The position numbers and the translations under genes were made by a program. Below the pieces are notes generated by a model. It was not told the DNA's origin. It did not search any database and saw only the letters and a program-made list of their open reading frames with translations. A stretch of 64,000 bases of DNA from Marinobacter sp. ANT_B65 (GTDB lineage Bacteria; Pseudomonadota; Gammaproteobacteria; Pseudomonadales; Oleiphilaceae): positions 211,391 through 275,390 of the forward strand of contig NZ_NXGV01000004.1 of the NCBI RefSeq assembly GCF_002407605.1, in the 5' to 3' direction. Of the stretch, positions 45,690 through 54,197 are shown in pieces; within the stretch, counting starts at the first letter, position 1, and every line of letters begins with the position of its first letter.

Positions 45690-46127
45690 TCAGTCCGCTG
45701 GAACACCCTCCTCATTTTCACCACCGAGAACATAACGGAAGGTCCCCTGCCCGGTTGCGATCAAAGTGCCCTCACACGTAATCTTCGCCTCAACAAAGAA
45801 AATCTTGCGACCACGGCTGACTACGCGGGCTTCAACCTCCAGAAATCCGTCTTTTACCGGGTTCATAAAGTGGGTGTTGAGAGAGATGGTGATACAGCGG
45901 CGGATGTTACCCGGCACCGGACAGTATGTGCCCGAGAGCCCGGAAGCACTGTCCAGTAAGGAGACGAACACTCCACCATGGACGAACCCGTTGCGATTGA
46001 GGTGCCGCTCCGTCATTTGGGCGGTGAGCACTGCGCGCTCCGGCTCCCACTCTGTCACCGAAAACCCCAGAACCTCCCTGAAACCACTTATATTCCCGGT
46101 GTCCAACTGCAAACTCGTTTCAGTCAT
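45690..46127 (-). CDS. PaaI-type hot-dog thioesterase
   Basis: A 145-residue single hot-dog domain. LNRNGFVHGGVFVSLLDSAS (about residues 39-58) is the family signature, with the HGG turn and the acidic residue of the catalytic helix. It hydrolyses acyl- or aryl-CoA to free CoA, perhaps to relieve CoA trapping. The longer frame to 46244 is unlikely. It is unusual in lying between two dctP paralogues. Confidence 0.85.
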   Translation of the reverse strand: MTETSLQLDTGNISGFREVLGFSVTEWEPERAVLTAQMTERHLNRNGFVHGGVFVSLLDSASGLSGTYCPVPGNIRRCITISLNTHFMNPVKDGFLEVEARVVSRGRKIFFVEAKITCEGTLIATGQGTFRYVLGGENEEGVPAD

Positions 46128-46147
46128 ATTGCTCACTTGGTTGTCTG

Positions 46148-46172
46148 GCCGTGGCCGGGACGCCGCCACGGC
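46148..46172. repeat. GC-rich hairpin between dctP paralogue 3 and thioesterase
   Basis: GCCGTGGC (46148-46155) and GCCACGGC (46165-46172) form a perfect 8-bp stem with a 9-bp loop in the 159-bp gap. A T-tract follows only on the plus strand (from 46178), where no gene ends here. On the minus strand it would be a leader or processing hairpin. Confidence 0.5.
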
Positions 46173-46286
46173 GGCTGTTTTTGTATAAATCCGGCAAGCC
46201 TCATAGCAAAACCGGATACCGTTTCTGTCCCGCAGCGGGAGCATCGCAGGAAAAAGCCCTGATGCCCCCGCCCCGGATCTGCACGT

Positions 46287-47357
46287 TCAACGCTCCCAGG
46301 GATAACCAAGGCTTTCTTTCTCGGCATTGTACCGGGCAACAATCGTCATATACTCATCCCATATACCCTGGCCGTCGACTCCGGCGCGATTCATGGAATC
46401 CACCCAGTCCTGGGTATACTTTGCAGAGCCGTCGATCAGCTTCTGGCGTTCGGTGGCGCTCCAGCGGCTAACTGGCACCTTGCTGCCAATCTCACCGCTG
46501 GTGAGCCCCTCTACGACCTGATCCATCTCCGCCACCTGCAGCCTTGCGAAGTAATCAATGGAGTCCGACCCGGCCTGCTCCAGCGCCGCCCGCTGGTTGT
46601 CATTGAGATCGTTCCAGGTGTCCTGGTTGATCATCACCGCAAAGCCTGCGATCTGCCCCCAGTCAGCCAGCGACAGGTGGTCAATCACCTCAAAGGTTTT
46701 CAGTGCCCGGACGGTGTACAGGTAACTGGCACTGCAATCAACCAGGCCGGTATCCAGCGCCTGGTATATCTCGCCTGCGGTAACTCCGACAATATCGGCA
46801 CCCATGTCGTCCAGAACCTTGCTGTATATGGCCACAGCCCGGATCTTCTTGCCTTTGATATCTTCTACTGAATCAATCCGGTTATCGCCTGCACATTCAA
46901 ACTGCACTCCACTGCTGGAAAAGCCAGTGAGGTACATTAGATTCTCCTCTCCCAGCATGCGTTGCAGATCTTTGTTGGTTGTCATCAGCTCATACATAGA
47001 ACGCATACCCACCCAGGGATCGGCGGACTGATGGGGAATATCACCAATAGCGAGGGCTTTGAGTTTGGTTGGCGAATAGACTGCCAGCACCGAACCCAGA
47101 TCCGCGGTTCCCACTGAAACACCAGTCGGAACTGTTTTGTAGTCCAACAAGGCGCCCCCCCAGTGAATATCGAACTTCAGTTCGCCGCCACTCAGTTCGC
47201 TGGCATTGCTCATGAAACGTTCAACCGCCTGTGCGCGAGCGCCCCGGTTCGGCCCCCCCTCAGCAAACCTCAGAGTGGTTTCGGCAAATACAGACGTGGA
47301 TAAAATACCCACAGCGAGATAACAGCTAAAATTGCGCAGAAATTTTATTCTTGTCAT
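46287..47357 (-). CDS. dctP: TRAP substrate-binding protein DctP, paralogue 3 of 3
   Basis: A 356-residue protein with a signal peptide ending TSVFA (residue 25). It shares RFAEGGPNRGARAQAVERFM, HWGGALLDYKTVPTGVSVG and the C-terminal GYPWER with paralogues 1 and 2. First gene of the operon, divergent from an enoyl-CoA hydratase. Its linker regions differ most from the others by eye. No dctQM of its own is nearby. Confidence 0.9.
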   Translation of the reverse strand: MTRIKFLRNFSCYLAVGILSTSVFAETTLRFAEGGPNRGARAQAVERFMSNASELSGGELKFDIHWGGALLDYKTVPTGVSVGTADLGSVLAVYSPTKLKALAIGDIPHQSADPWVGMRSMYELMTTNKDLQRMLGEENLMYLTGFSSSGVQFECAGDNRIDSVEDIKGKKIRAVAIYSKVLDDMGADIVGVTAGEIYQALDTGLVDCSASYLYTVRALKTFEVIDHLSLADWGQIAGFAVMINQDTWNDLNDNQRAALEQAGSDSIDYFARLQVAEMDQVVEGLTSGEIGSKVPVSRWSATERQKLIDGSAKYTQDWVDSMNRAGVDGQGIWDEYMTIVARYNAEKESLGYPWER

Positions 47358-47426
47358 TTTAAAGCTCCGTGCATTATTTTCCGAGCCTTAAAGCTAACAC
47401 CCTGCCGACAAGCGCACCTTTATAAT

Positions 47427-47438
47427 TTATCTATATTC
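47427..47438. promoter_or_regulatory. Possible LysR-type half-site in the dctP3/hydratase divergent region
   Basis: TTATCTATATTC is identical to the reverse complement of part of the TTATC-N7-GATAA palindrome upstream of the porin gene (62193-62209). The second arm is not conserved here. It could link this region to the LysR regulator at 61114; support is weak. Confidence 0.3.
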
Positions 47439-47555
47439 TCCATGCCAATCAGATATGTCTAAAAAGGGGATTTAAAACAGGTTAGGGGCTATTTTTAGAG
47501 GGCAAAAAATATATTTCTTAAAATTTCCAAAACCTGTAAAACAAATGGAATAGTT

Positions 47556-48335
47556 ATGGCCGATTTATTACATGAAACAAATAACAATATTCTCACCATT
47601 ACCCTGAACCGGCCAGACCGACTTAATGCCATGAGCAACGAAATGCGTGAATCGTTGATGCAACTTCTAACGCAGCAGACCTCAAACCCGAGTGTTCGTG
47701 CCGTCGTTATCCGGGCCAATGGACGGGGTTTCTGTACCGGCGCAGATGTTCAGCCGGAACAGATCCTGGCTCGCCGCGCAAACATCGGAGAACAGGTAAA
47801 AAAGGGCATTAATCAGGTTATAAAGCTGATCACCAGCCTGCCAGTACCGGTTGTCGCCGCTGTCAACGGCCCAGCTGCCGGAGCCGGCGTCAGCCTTGCC
47901 CTGGCATCTGACCTCATGTTGGTAAACAGGGATGCCGCATTCCACCTTTCCTTTGCCCGCATTGGCGCGGTGATGGATGGCGGCAGCTCCTGGTTTCTGA
48001 CCCGGGCCATAGGTGCCCGTCGTACCGCAGCCCTCGCACTGACCGGAGGCAACTTCCGGGCGGAAGAAGCTCTGTCCTGGGGGCTTGCCCATAAAGTGGT
48101 CGACAACGACCGGCTTTGGGAAGAGGCAAACGAACTGGCAAAACAACTGGCTTCCGGCCCTACCACCGCTCTCGGCCTTATCAAGAAGGAGATTGCAATG
48201 GCCGCAACGCTGGACCTGAACTCAGTACTCGACCTGGAAGCTGAATGCCAGCAAACGGCATTCAACACTTCAGATTTCGCTGAAGCCATCGAGGCCCGCC
48301 AGCAAAAACGATCACCGGAGTTCAAAGGCCACTGA
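47556..48335 (+). CDS. Enoyl-CoA hydratase/isomerase (PaaG-like)
   Basis: A 259-residue crotonase-fold protein. GRGFCTGADV and NGPAAGAGVSLALASDLML form the oxyanion hole region. GAVMDGGSSWFLTRAIG has Asp where PaaG-type isomerases have a catalytic acid, so 2,3-dehydroadipyl-CoA isomerase-like chemistry is possible. Alone on the plus strand between two minus-strand operons and ended by a hairpin. Confidence 0.87.
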   Translation: MADLLHETNNNILTITLNRPDRLNAMSNEMRESLMQLLTQQTSNPSVRAVVIRANGRGFCTGADVQPEQILARRANIGEQVKKGINQVIKLITSLPVPVVAAVNGPAAGAGVSLALASDLMLVNRDAAFHLSFARIGAVMDGGSSWFLTRAIGARRTAALALTGGNFRAEEALSWGLAHKVVDNDRLWEEANELAKQLASGPTTALGLIKKEIAMAATLDLNSVLDLEAECQQTAFNTSDFAEAIEARQQKRSPEFKGH

Positions 48336-48352
48336 CCGTTTTCACGAAAAGC

Positions 48353-48377
48353 AGCGGCCCCCGTTTTCGGGGCCGCT
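48353..48377. terminator. Hairpin between convergent hydratase and ligase genes
   Basis: AGCGGCCCC (48353-48361), 7-bp loop, GGGGCCGCT (48369-48377): a perfect 9-bp GC-rich stem in the 53-bp convergent gap. There is no clear T-run, but position and strength suggest a shared terminator. Confidence 0.7.
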
Positions 48378-48388
48378 CAAGTTCCGGT

Positions 48389-49942
48389 TCAGATCATGCG
48401 ACCGGCCTGCTGCCAGTATTTATCACGTAGTCTGCGTTTGAAAATCTTGCCGGAATCTTCCCGGGGCAGATCCTTGCCGATCTCGATCGTTCTGGGCACT
48501 TTGAAACCTGCAAGATGCTCGCGCAGATAGCCCCTGACTTCATCAAGGGAGATCCCCTCCTCGCTTTCGACTTCCAGCACCGCCATCACGGCCTCTCCAA
48601 ACTCTTCATTTGGCACGCCGAACACCGCACAATCCCTGATACCCGGATAGTTGTGCAATACCGCCTCGATCTCAGCCGGATAGATATTCACACCGCCGGA
48701 GATCACCATGTCCTTCGCCCGGTCAGCAATGAACAGAAAACCATCATCGTCCATATAGCCCATGTCACCAGAGGTGATATAGCCATCGCGCTCGATTTCC
48801 GCCCGCGCTTCCGGCCTGCCATTGTAGGTAAAATCATTAATTGGAAAGCGCGAATAGATTTCACCGATGGCATTTTCAGGCAGGACCTCGCCTTTTTCAT
48901 CAAGGATACGAACACTGGCCTCCGGCACTGGTTTACCAACACTGCCGGGTTTTGCCAGCGCCTGTTCCGAGTTACAGGCAACTACGGCACCGGATTCAGT
49001 GGAGCCATAAAACTCGTTGATCACTGGTCCAAACCACTCGATCATCCGGCTTTTAACATTTGCAGGACAGGGGGCGGCCGCGTGGATAACAAACTTCAGA
49101 GACGACAAGTCGTACCTGTTACGAACGTCATCCGCAAGTTTGAGCATACGGATAAACATGATCGGCACCAGCATGCCTGCCGTGAGCCGGTATTCCTCAA
49201 TAAGCTGAAGCAGGCTCTCTGCATCAAAACGCGGCACAATAACCAGAAGGTCACTGATCCTGGATGCCTGCATGCTGTAGCCATTGGGTGCACTGTGATA
49301 CAGAGGGCCTGGCACCACGCAGCGGGCGCCGGGAGCACAACCGTATACCCGTGACCGGAAATCACGCATCAGGGCCGCTTTCTCTTCATCAAGGGCAAAC
49401 CGGCGAACACCTTTAGGGTGGCCTGTAGTACCCGAGGTGTACAACATAGATGACAGCCCGGCCTGAGCCGGCCCGGTAATCGGCTGCTGGCCTTCAAGCC
49501 ACTGGCTCCAGTTGGTCAGGCCTTCCGGCACTTTGCAGGCCTGGGGATCCAGGCCGAAAGCACTCCCTACATCCTCGTGAGTTTCCACCACCAGACACTT
49601 CACACCTTCCGGGATCGCCTCATGGATGACTCGCCACAGATCAGCATGGATAACCAGAACTTTGGCACCACAGTCATTCAGAATATAGGTCAGTTCCTCT
49701 CCAACCAGATGCCAGTTGATAGGCACGGCATAGGCACCAACATAGTTGGCAGCATGGTTAGCTGTGAGAAAAGGGATATCGTTACGCATGAAAATGCCAA
49801 CACAGTCGCCCGGCTCAACACCCATGCTTCTGAAACCTGTTGCAGCACAGCGGACATCATTCTGGAAGGCTTCGTGGGTCATATGCCTGCTACCGCATAC
49901 GATACCCTTGAAACTGCTTTTATCAATTGTTGTATTTGTCAC
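48389..49942 (-). CDS. Acyl-CoA synthetase (AMP-forming)
   Basis: A 517-residue ligase starting with GTG at 49942 after AGGAGA. The P-loop is LYTSGTTGHPKG, ISGGVNIYPAEIE lies in the hinge and DSGKIFKRRLRDKY carries the C-terminal Lys. It is the last gene of the 60.8-48.4 kb operon and probably activates the acid that the operon degrades. It differs from the other three ligases in its shorter N-terminus. Confidence 0.9.
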   Translation of the reverse strand: MTNTTIDKSSFKGIVCGSRHMTHEAFQNDVRCAATGFRSMGVEPGDCVGIFMRNDIPFLTANHAANYVGAYAVPINWHLVGEELTYILNDCGAKVLVIHADLWRVIHEAIPEGVKCLVVETHEDVGSAFGLDPQACKVPEGLTNWSQWLEGQQPITGPAQAGLSSMLYTSGTTGHPKGVRRFALDEEKAALMRDFRSRVYGCAPGARCVVPGPLYHSAPNGYSMQASRISDLLVIVPRFDAESLLQLIEEYRLTAGMLVPIMFIRMLKLADDVRNRYDLSSLKFVIHAAAPCPANVKSRMIEWFGPVINEFYGSTESGAVVACNSEQALAKPGSVGKPVPEASVRILDEKGEVLPENAIGEIYSRFPINDFTYNGRPEARAEIERDGYITSGDMGYMDDDGFLFIADRAKDMVISGGVNIYPAEIEAVLHNYPGIRDCAVFGVPNEEFGEAVMAVLEVESEEGISLDEVRGYLREHLAGFKVPRTIEIGKDLPREDSGKIFKRRLRDKYWQQAGRMI

Positions 49943-49984
49943 TGCTCAATCTCCTGTAACCGCCCCGCCACCTGGTTTAACAAC

Positions 49985-50782
49985 TCAGCGGCCGGTAAAC
50001 TCCGGTTTGCGTTTTTCATTGAAAGCAATGACGCCTTCCACCCAATCGTCCGCCATGGCGGTTGTTCCAAAAATCTCGGCTTCAGACTGCAACTGTTGTT
50101 CGAGCGAATTGTCCGACGACTGGAGAATCAGCTTCTTGATGCTCCCATAAGCCTTGGTCGGCCCCTTCGCCAGACGTTCAGCCAGTTTCCGGGTCTCACC
50201 TTTTATATCTGCGCCAGGCACAACCCGATTGATCATCCCCATATCCCTGGCTTCTGCGGCGCTGAAACGGTCCCCCAGAAGCGCAATTTCCATGGCTTTC
50301 TTGGTGCCCACAAGCCTTGGCAGATAATAGGTTGCGCCACCATCCGGGCTGCTGGCGATATGGCTATATGCCAGGGTGAAGAATGAATCTTCGGCAGCAA
50401 TGACCAGATCACAGCTCAGTGCCAGGCTGACGCCTGCACCAGCCACAGCACCCTGCACACTCGCAATAACCGGCTTGTTGAGCCGGCGCATGGTATACAT
50501 CAGCCCGTTCAGGCCATTATGGATCCGGTTGAGAAACGTCAGCCTTCGCTGCTCCGGGGTCAGCCTGGTGAATTCCTTGAACGATTTGACGTCGCCTCCC
50601 GACATGAAATGCTCACCTGCACCCTGCAACACCACACAGCGTACCGAGTCATCAGACTCCAGGTTCTGAAAGGCTTCCAGCATCTGCGTACGCATATTCA
50701 GGGATAGCGCATTCCTTGCTTCTGGCCGGTTCATCGTCAGATAGGCAACGCCGTTGTGTACTTCGTAAAGGAGGTGGTTCAT
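49985..50782 (-). CDS. Enoyl-CoA hydratase/isomerase
   Basis: A 265-residue crotonase-fold protein. GEHFMSGGDVKSF and QGAVAGAGVSLALSCDLVI supply the oxyanion hole; SPDGGATYYLPRLVG follows, with Asp at the position often acidic in isomerases. It is similar to the hydratase at 47556. GAGGATAA precedes the ATG. It lies between the racemase and ligase genes of the long operon. Confidence 0.88.
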   Translation of the reverse strand: MNHLLYEVHNGVAYLTMNRPEARNALSLNMRTQMLEAFQNLESDDSVRCVVLQGAGEHFMSGGDVKSFKEFTRLTPEQRRLTFLNRIHNGLNGLMYTMRRLNKPVIASVQGAVAGAGVSLALSCDLVIAAEDSFFTLAYSHIASSPDGGATYYLPRLVGTKKAMEIALLGDRFSAAEARDMGMINRVVPGADIKGETRKLAERLAKGPTKAYGSIKKLILQSSDNSLEQQLQSEAEIFGTTAMADDWVEGVIAFNEKRKPEFTGR

Positions 50783-50823
50783 TTATCATTATCCTCGTTC
50801 AGTTAGATTAACTCGGGAAGCAT

Positions 50824-51954
50824 TCAGCTGGTTGCAACCCGCCCGAGTAACGCCGCCCGCTGCTCTTCGCTGTACCCAAGCTCGTTGAGCACCGCTTCTG
50901 TATCAGCCCCATAGGCACGGGCAGGGTGGCGGACCTGAGGGGCGGTACGACTGAACCGCGGGGCTGGTGCTGGCTGCATCATTCCGCCAACCTGGATATA
51001 GGTCTCGCGGGCAACATTGTGGGGGTGACTCTGTGCCTCTTCCATATCCAGCACAGGTGCGAAACAGATATCCGTGCCTTCCATGAGTTCACACCATTCA
51101 GCCCGGGTCTTCTGCAGGAAAACCTCAGTGATCTTCTGCTTCAGCTCCGGCCAGCGGGCAGTGTTCAGCTGGTCGGCAAACTGATCGCGAGGCAACCCGG
51201 CTACCTCTATCAACCGGGCATAGAACTGAGGCTCAATAGAGCCAATGGAAACGTACTTGCCATCGAGGGTTTCGTAGCTGTCGTAAAAATGTGCGCCACC
51301 ATCAAGCTTGTTGGTGCCTCGCTCAAGGGAGTATGTCCCCATGGCATGAGCACTATTAAACATGGACATGAGAATGGCAGAGCCATCGGTCATGGCCGCA
51401 TCGATTACCTGGCCTTTTCCTGACATCCGGGCCTCCAGGAGCCCGGCTACCAGCCCAAGCGCCAGGAACATGCCGCCTCCACCAAAATCACCCACCAGAT
51501 TAAGCGGGGGTACCGGTTTTTCTCCGGCACGCCCAACTGCATTGAGTGCACCGGTTAGTGAGATGTAATTGATGTCGTGACCGGCCGCGTGAGACAGAGG
51601 GCCGAACTGGCCCCAACCGGTCATGCGGCCAAAAATCAGTTTGGGATTACGGGCGAGGCACTCATCCGGGCCAATACCCAGTTTTTCGGTGACGCCAGGG
51701 CGAAACCCCTCGAACAGGGCATCGGCGCTTTCCACCAGTTTCAGCAACGCCTCTACTCCGGCCTTGCTCTTGAGATCCAAAGCAATGGAGCGTTTGCCCC
51801 GGCGGCTGCAATCCAGTGCCACATCTGGCGCTCTGGCTCCGGGGCGTTCTACGCTGATTACTTCGGCACCCATATCGGCCAGAACCATGCCGCAGAATGG
51901 TCCCGGGCCAATGCCGGCTAACTCGATGATACGAAACCCGTGCAGTGGTCCCAT
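50824..51954 (-). CDS. Alpha-methylacyl-CoA racemase
   Basis: A 376-residue CaiB/BaiF protein with all catalytic residues of the racemase branch: His126 in AGHDINY, Asp156 in [10 protein letters not shown] and Glu241 after SIGSI. These are the same positions as in the Mycobacterium tuberculosis MCR enzyme. It interconverts 2R and 2S 2-methylacyl-CoA so that S-specific dehydrogenases can act, and is needed for breakdown of isoprenoid chains such as pristanoyl-CoA. In this operon it may also equilibrate methylsuccinyl-CoA epimers. AAGGAG precedes the ATG. Confidence 0.93.
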   Translation of the reverse strand: MGPLHGFRIIELAGIGPGPFCGMVLADMGAEVISVERPGARAPDVALDCSRRGKRSIALDLKSKAGVEALLKLVESADALFEGFRPGVTEKLGIGPDECLARNPKLIFGRMTGWGQFGPLSHAAGHDINYISLTGALNAVGRAGEKPVPPLNLVGDFGGGGMFLALGLVAGLLEARMSGKGQVIDAAMTDGSAILMSMFNSAHAMGTYSLERGTNKLDGGAHFYDSYETLDGKYVSIGSIEPQFYARLIEVAGLPRDQFADQLNTARWPELKQKITEVFLQKTRAEWCELMEGTDICFAPVLDMEEAQSHPHNVARETYIQVGGMMQPAPAPRFSRTAPQVRHPARAYGADTEAVLNELGYSEEQRAALLGRVATS

Positions 51955-52011
51955 CTGAAAACTCCTTGTTCCGCAGAGGTCCTGCGGCCTTTGTTATTAT
52001 TTGCAGGACTC

Positions 52012-53238
52012 TTACTGGCCAGAGCTCGCCACAATCTTCTGATCAAACAGCTTCGCGATCTCACCAGCAGACAAGTTGAGGGTTTCCGCAAGAATCTCCT
52101 CAGTGTGCTCACCAAGAGCCGGCGCGGGCCGCACCGGTTCCTGCTCCACTGAAGTAAAACGCAGTGGATTATCAGGCATCAGATATTTACCGATCCCAGG
52201 CTGCTCCACCATCTGGAACAGCGGATTATCCACTGAGCAGTCCACATCATTTTCAACCACTTCCCGGACGGTCTGATATTTCCCCCAACAGGCTCCGGCA
52301 TTGTCCAGCTCTGTTGCTACCTGCTCAAAACGGCGAGCAGCAAACCAGGGACGGAAAATCCCGGTAATACCATCCCGGCCTTCGTAACGATCGCCTTCCT
52401 TACGGAAGTCCAGCCCCATACGCTGCTGAAGGGAGGTGATTTCCGCTTCAGTTCCCGTCACTTCCAGCAAAGCCCGCCAGTGGTTCGGGCTGACACCGAC
52501 TACCATCACCCGCTCACCATCAAGACATTGGAAGTCATGACCGTAGGTGCCGTAAATGTCATTACCAATGGCCTCACGGTCCGTACCATTTATCATGGTT
52601 TCAGCGATATAACCGAGATTGCCAAGCGTCGCCAGAGCTACGTCCGCCAGAGCAATACGCACCAGCTGCCCCTGACCTGTGCGGCTACGGTGGCGTTCGG
52701 CCGCCAGCAGTCCCAGGGCGATCTGCTGACCGGTAATAACATCCCAGGCCGGCATAGGATTGTTCAGTGGCGGAATTTCTCCGCTCTTTCCCACCCCGGT
52801 AAGGGCAGGAAAACCCACTTTGCAGTTGACGGTATAATCAAGCGCGCCGCGACCGTGACGGTCACCAACCAGATTCAGGTAAATCAGATCTTCCCGGTGC
52901 TCTTTCAACCGGTCATAGGACAACCAGCCCTTGGCAGGAAAGTTAGTCAGAAACATACCGGCTTCATCACCCGGGGCGGCAATCAGCCGGGTCAGCAACT
53001 CCTGACCCTCGGGCCTGCGGAAGTCCACCGCGATGGAGCGCTTGCCCTTATTCAGGCTATGCCAGTAAAGGCTTTTCCTGTCGGCGGTCACCGGCCAGCG
53101 GTTGTAGTCGATACCACCACCGATGGGATCAAAACGTATAACGTCCGCGCCCAATTGAGCCAGCGTCATACCACCAGACGGGGCGGCTACGAAAGCGCTG
53201 CCTTCAACAATACGAAGCCCTGAAAGAATGTTCTGCAT
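52012..53238 (-). CDS. mct: CaiB/BaiF protein, 2-methylfumaryl-CoA (mesaconyl-CoA) isomerase-like
   Basis: A 408-residue family III CoA-transferase. The opening EGSAFVAAPSGGMTLAQLGA, GGGIDYNRWPVT and LNKGKRSIAVD are strongly reminiscent of Mct, which moves CoA within mesaconyl-CoA from C1 to C4. Asp166 in PAWDVITG fits the catalytic aspartate. Next to a methylsuccinyl-CoA dehydrogenase-like gene, this would lead to mesaconyl-C4-CoA, the substrate of the hydratase at 20826. Subfamily assignment is from recall, without alignment. Confidence 0.8.
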   Translation of the reverse strand: MQNILSGLRIVEGSAFVAAPSGGMTLAQLGADVIRFDPIGGGIDYNRWPVTADRKSLYWHSLNKGKRSIAVDFRRPEGQELLTRLIAAPGDEAGMFLTNFPAKGWLSYDRLKEHREDLIYLNLVGDRHGRGALDYTVNCKVGFPALTGVGKSGEIPPLNNPMPAWDVITGQQIALGLLAAERHRSRTGQGQLVRIALADVALATLGNLGYIAETMINGTDREAIGNDIYGTYGHDFQCLDGERVMVVGVSPNHWRALLEVTGTEAEITSLQQRMGLDFRKEGDRYEGRDGITGIFRPWFAARRFEQVATELDNAGACWGKYQTVREVVENDVDCSVDNPLFQMVEQPGIGKYLMPDNPLRFTSVEQEPVRPAPALGEHTEEILAETLNLSAGEIAKLFDQKIVASSGQ

Positions 53239-53257
53239 GTTATTCAGTTCCTGACTG

Positions 53258-54115
53258 TCAGCTGACTTCGGCGTAACCGTTATTGATCACCACGACATCC
53301 CGCTCGGTCACACGGCAGCGGAAGGCTACTTCATTGCCGTTGCGCCATATTTCAGTGCGGATAGTTTCTCCCGGGTAAACCGGAGATGAGAATCTAAGCC
53401 GGATGCGATGGAACCTGGCTGGATCGTAATCGCACAGAGACTTCAGAATGGCATGTGTAGCCACCCCGAAAGTGCACAGTCCATGCAGGATAGGCGCTTT
53501 GAAGCCTGCAGATTTTGCTACCGACGGGGAAGCATGCAGCGGGTTGTAATCTCCGGATAACCGGTAGATCAGTGCCGACATGGGGAGAGTTGGCAGATCA
53601 CAGATCAGATCTGCTTCACGCTCAGGAATCGGATCTGGCTTGGGCGAGGGTACTGATGGGCCACCAAAACCACCGTCACCCCGGGCTATGGTTGTGCTGA
53701 TCAGGGTACACAGATCTTCACCAGTGGCAGCATCACGAACGGTTCGTTCTGACAGGATCAGGGCACCTTTGCCCTCGCCCTTGTCGACGATTTCGTTCAT
53801 TTTAGTCGTAGCTTCAACCGTGCCCGAGGCAGGCAGGGGTTTATGTATGATCATTTCCTGGCCTGCGTGAAGAATCTTCACCCAGTCGATCCCGGTGTCC
53901 GGCTCTTTTGCCCAGAAACCAGGGTATGCCAGCACATTGGCCATACTCGGCATAGCCTTCAGGCCATCTTCGTAGACAAATTTCAGACAGTCTTCATCAA
54001 GCGGATCAATACCCAGCCCCACACCCAGAGCATAGAGGATGGTGTCTTTCTCGGTATAGGTGTGCTCAAGACGCTCGAACTTGCGGTTCATCAGCTTATC
54101 GTAATCGATGGCCAC
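53258..54115 (-). CDS. MaoC-type enoyl-CoA hydratase 2 (MFE-2 hydratase-like)
   Basis: A 285-residue double hot-dog hydratase. YRLSGDYNPLHASPSVAKSA (about 184-203) is the hydratase-2 motif with Asp189 and His194 as catalytic pair. It starts with GTG after AAAGGAG. It forms (3R)-hydroxyacyl-CoA, and the neighbouring SDR resembles the matching D-specific dehydrogenase. Together they copy the peroxisomal MFE-2 route used for 2-methyl-branched acyl-CoA. Confidence 0.9.
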   Translation of the reverse strand: MAIDYDKLMNRKFERLEHTYTEKDTILYALGVGLGIDPLDEDCLKFVYEDGLKAMPSMANVLAYPGFWAKEPDTGIDWVKILHAGQEMIIHKPLPASGTVEATTKMNEIVDKGEGKGALILSERTVRDAATGEDLCTLISTTIARGDGGFGGPSVPSPKPDPIPEREADLICDLPTLPMSALIYRLSGDYNPLHASPSVAKSAGFKAPILHGLCTFGVATHAILKSLCDYDPARFHRIRLRFSSPVYPGETIRTEIWRNGNEVAFRCRVTERDVVVINNGYAEVS

Positions 54116-54197
54116 CGTGGCGCTCCTTTTATTATTACTGTATAGGCCAGGTATCCGGCCCCAACAGGCCGGATACTGTTCCGGGGTCAGACAGAGA

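Noticed and set aside
43288..47357. The dctP repeats as a recent tandem duplication or assembly artefact
   Set aside because: The three proteins share only blocks of sequence and have different signal peptides, linkers and intergenic regions, so they are diverged paralogues.
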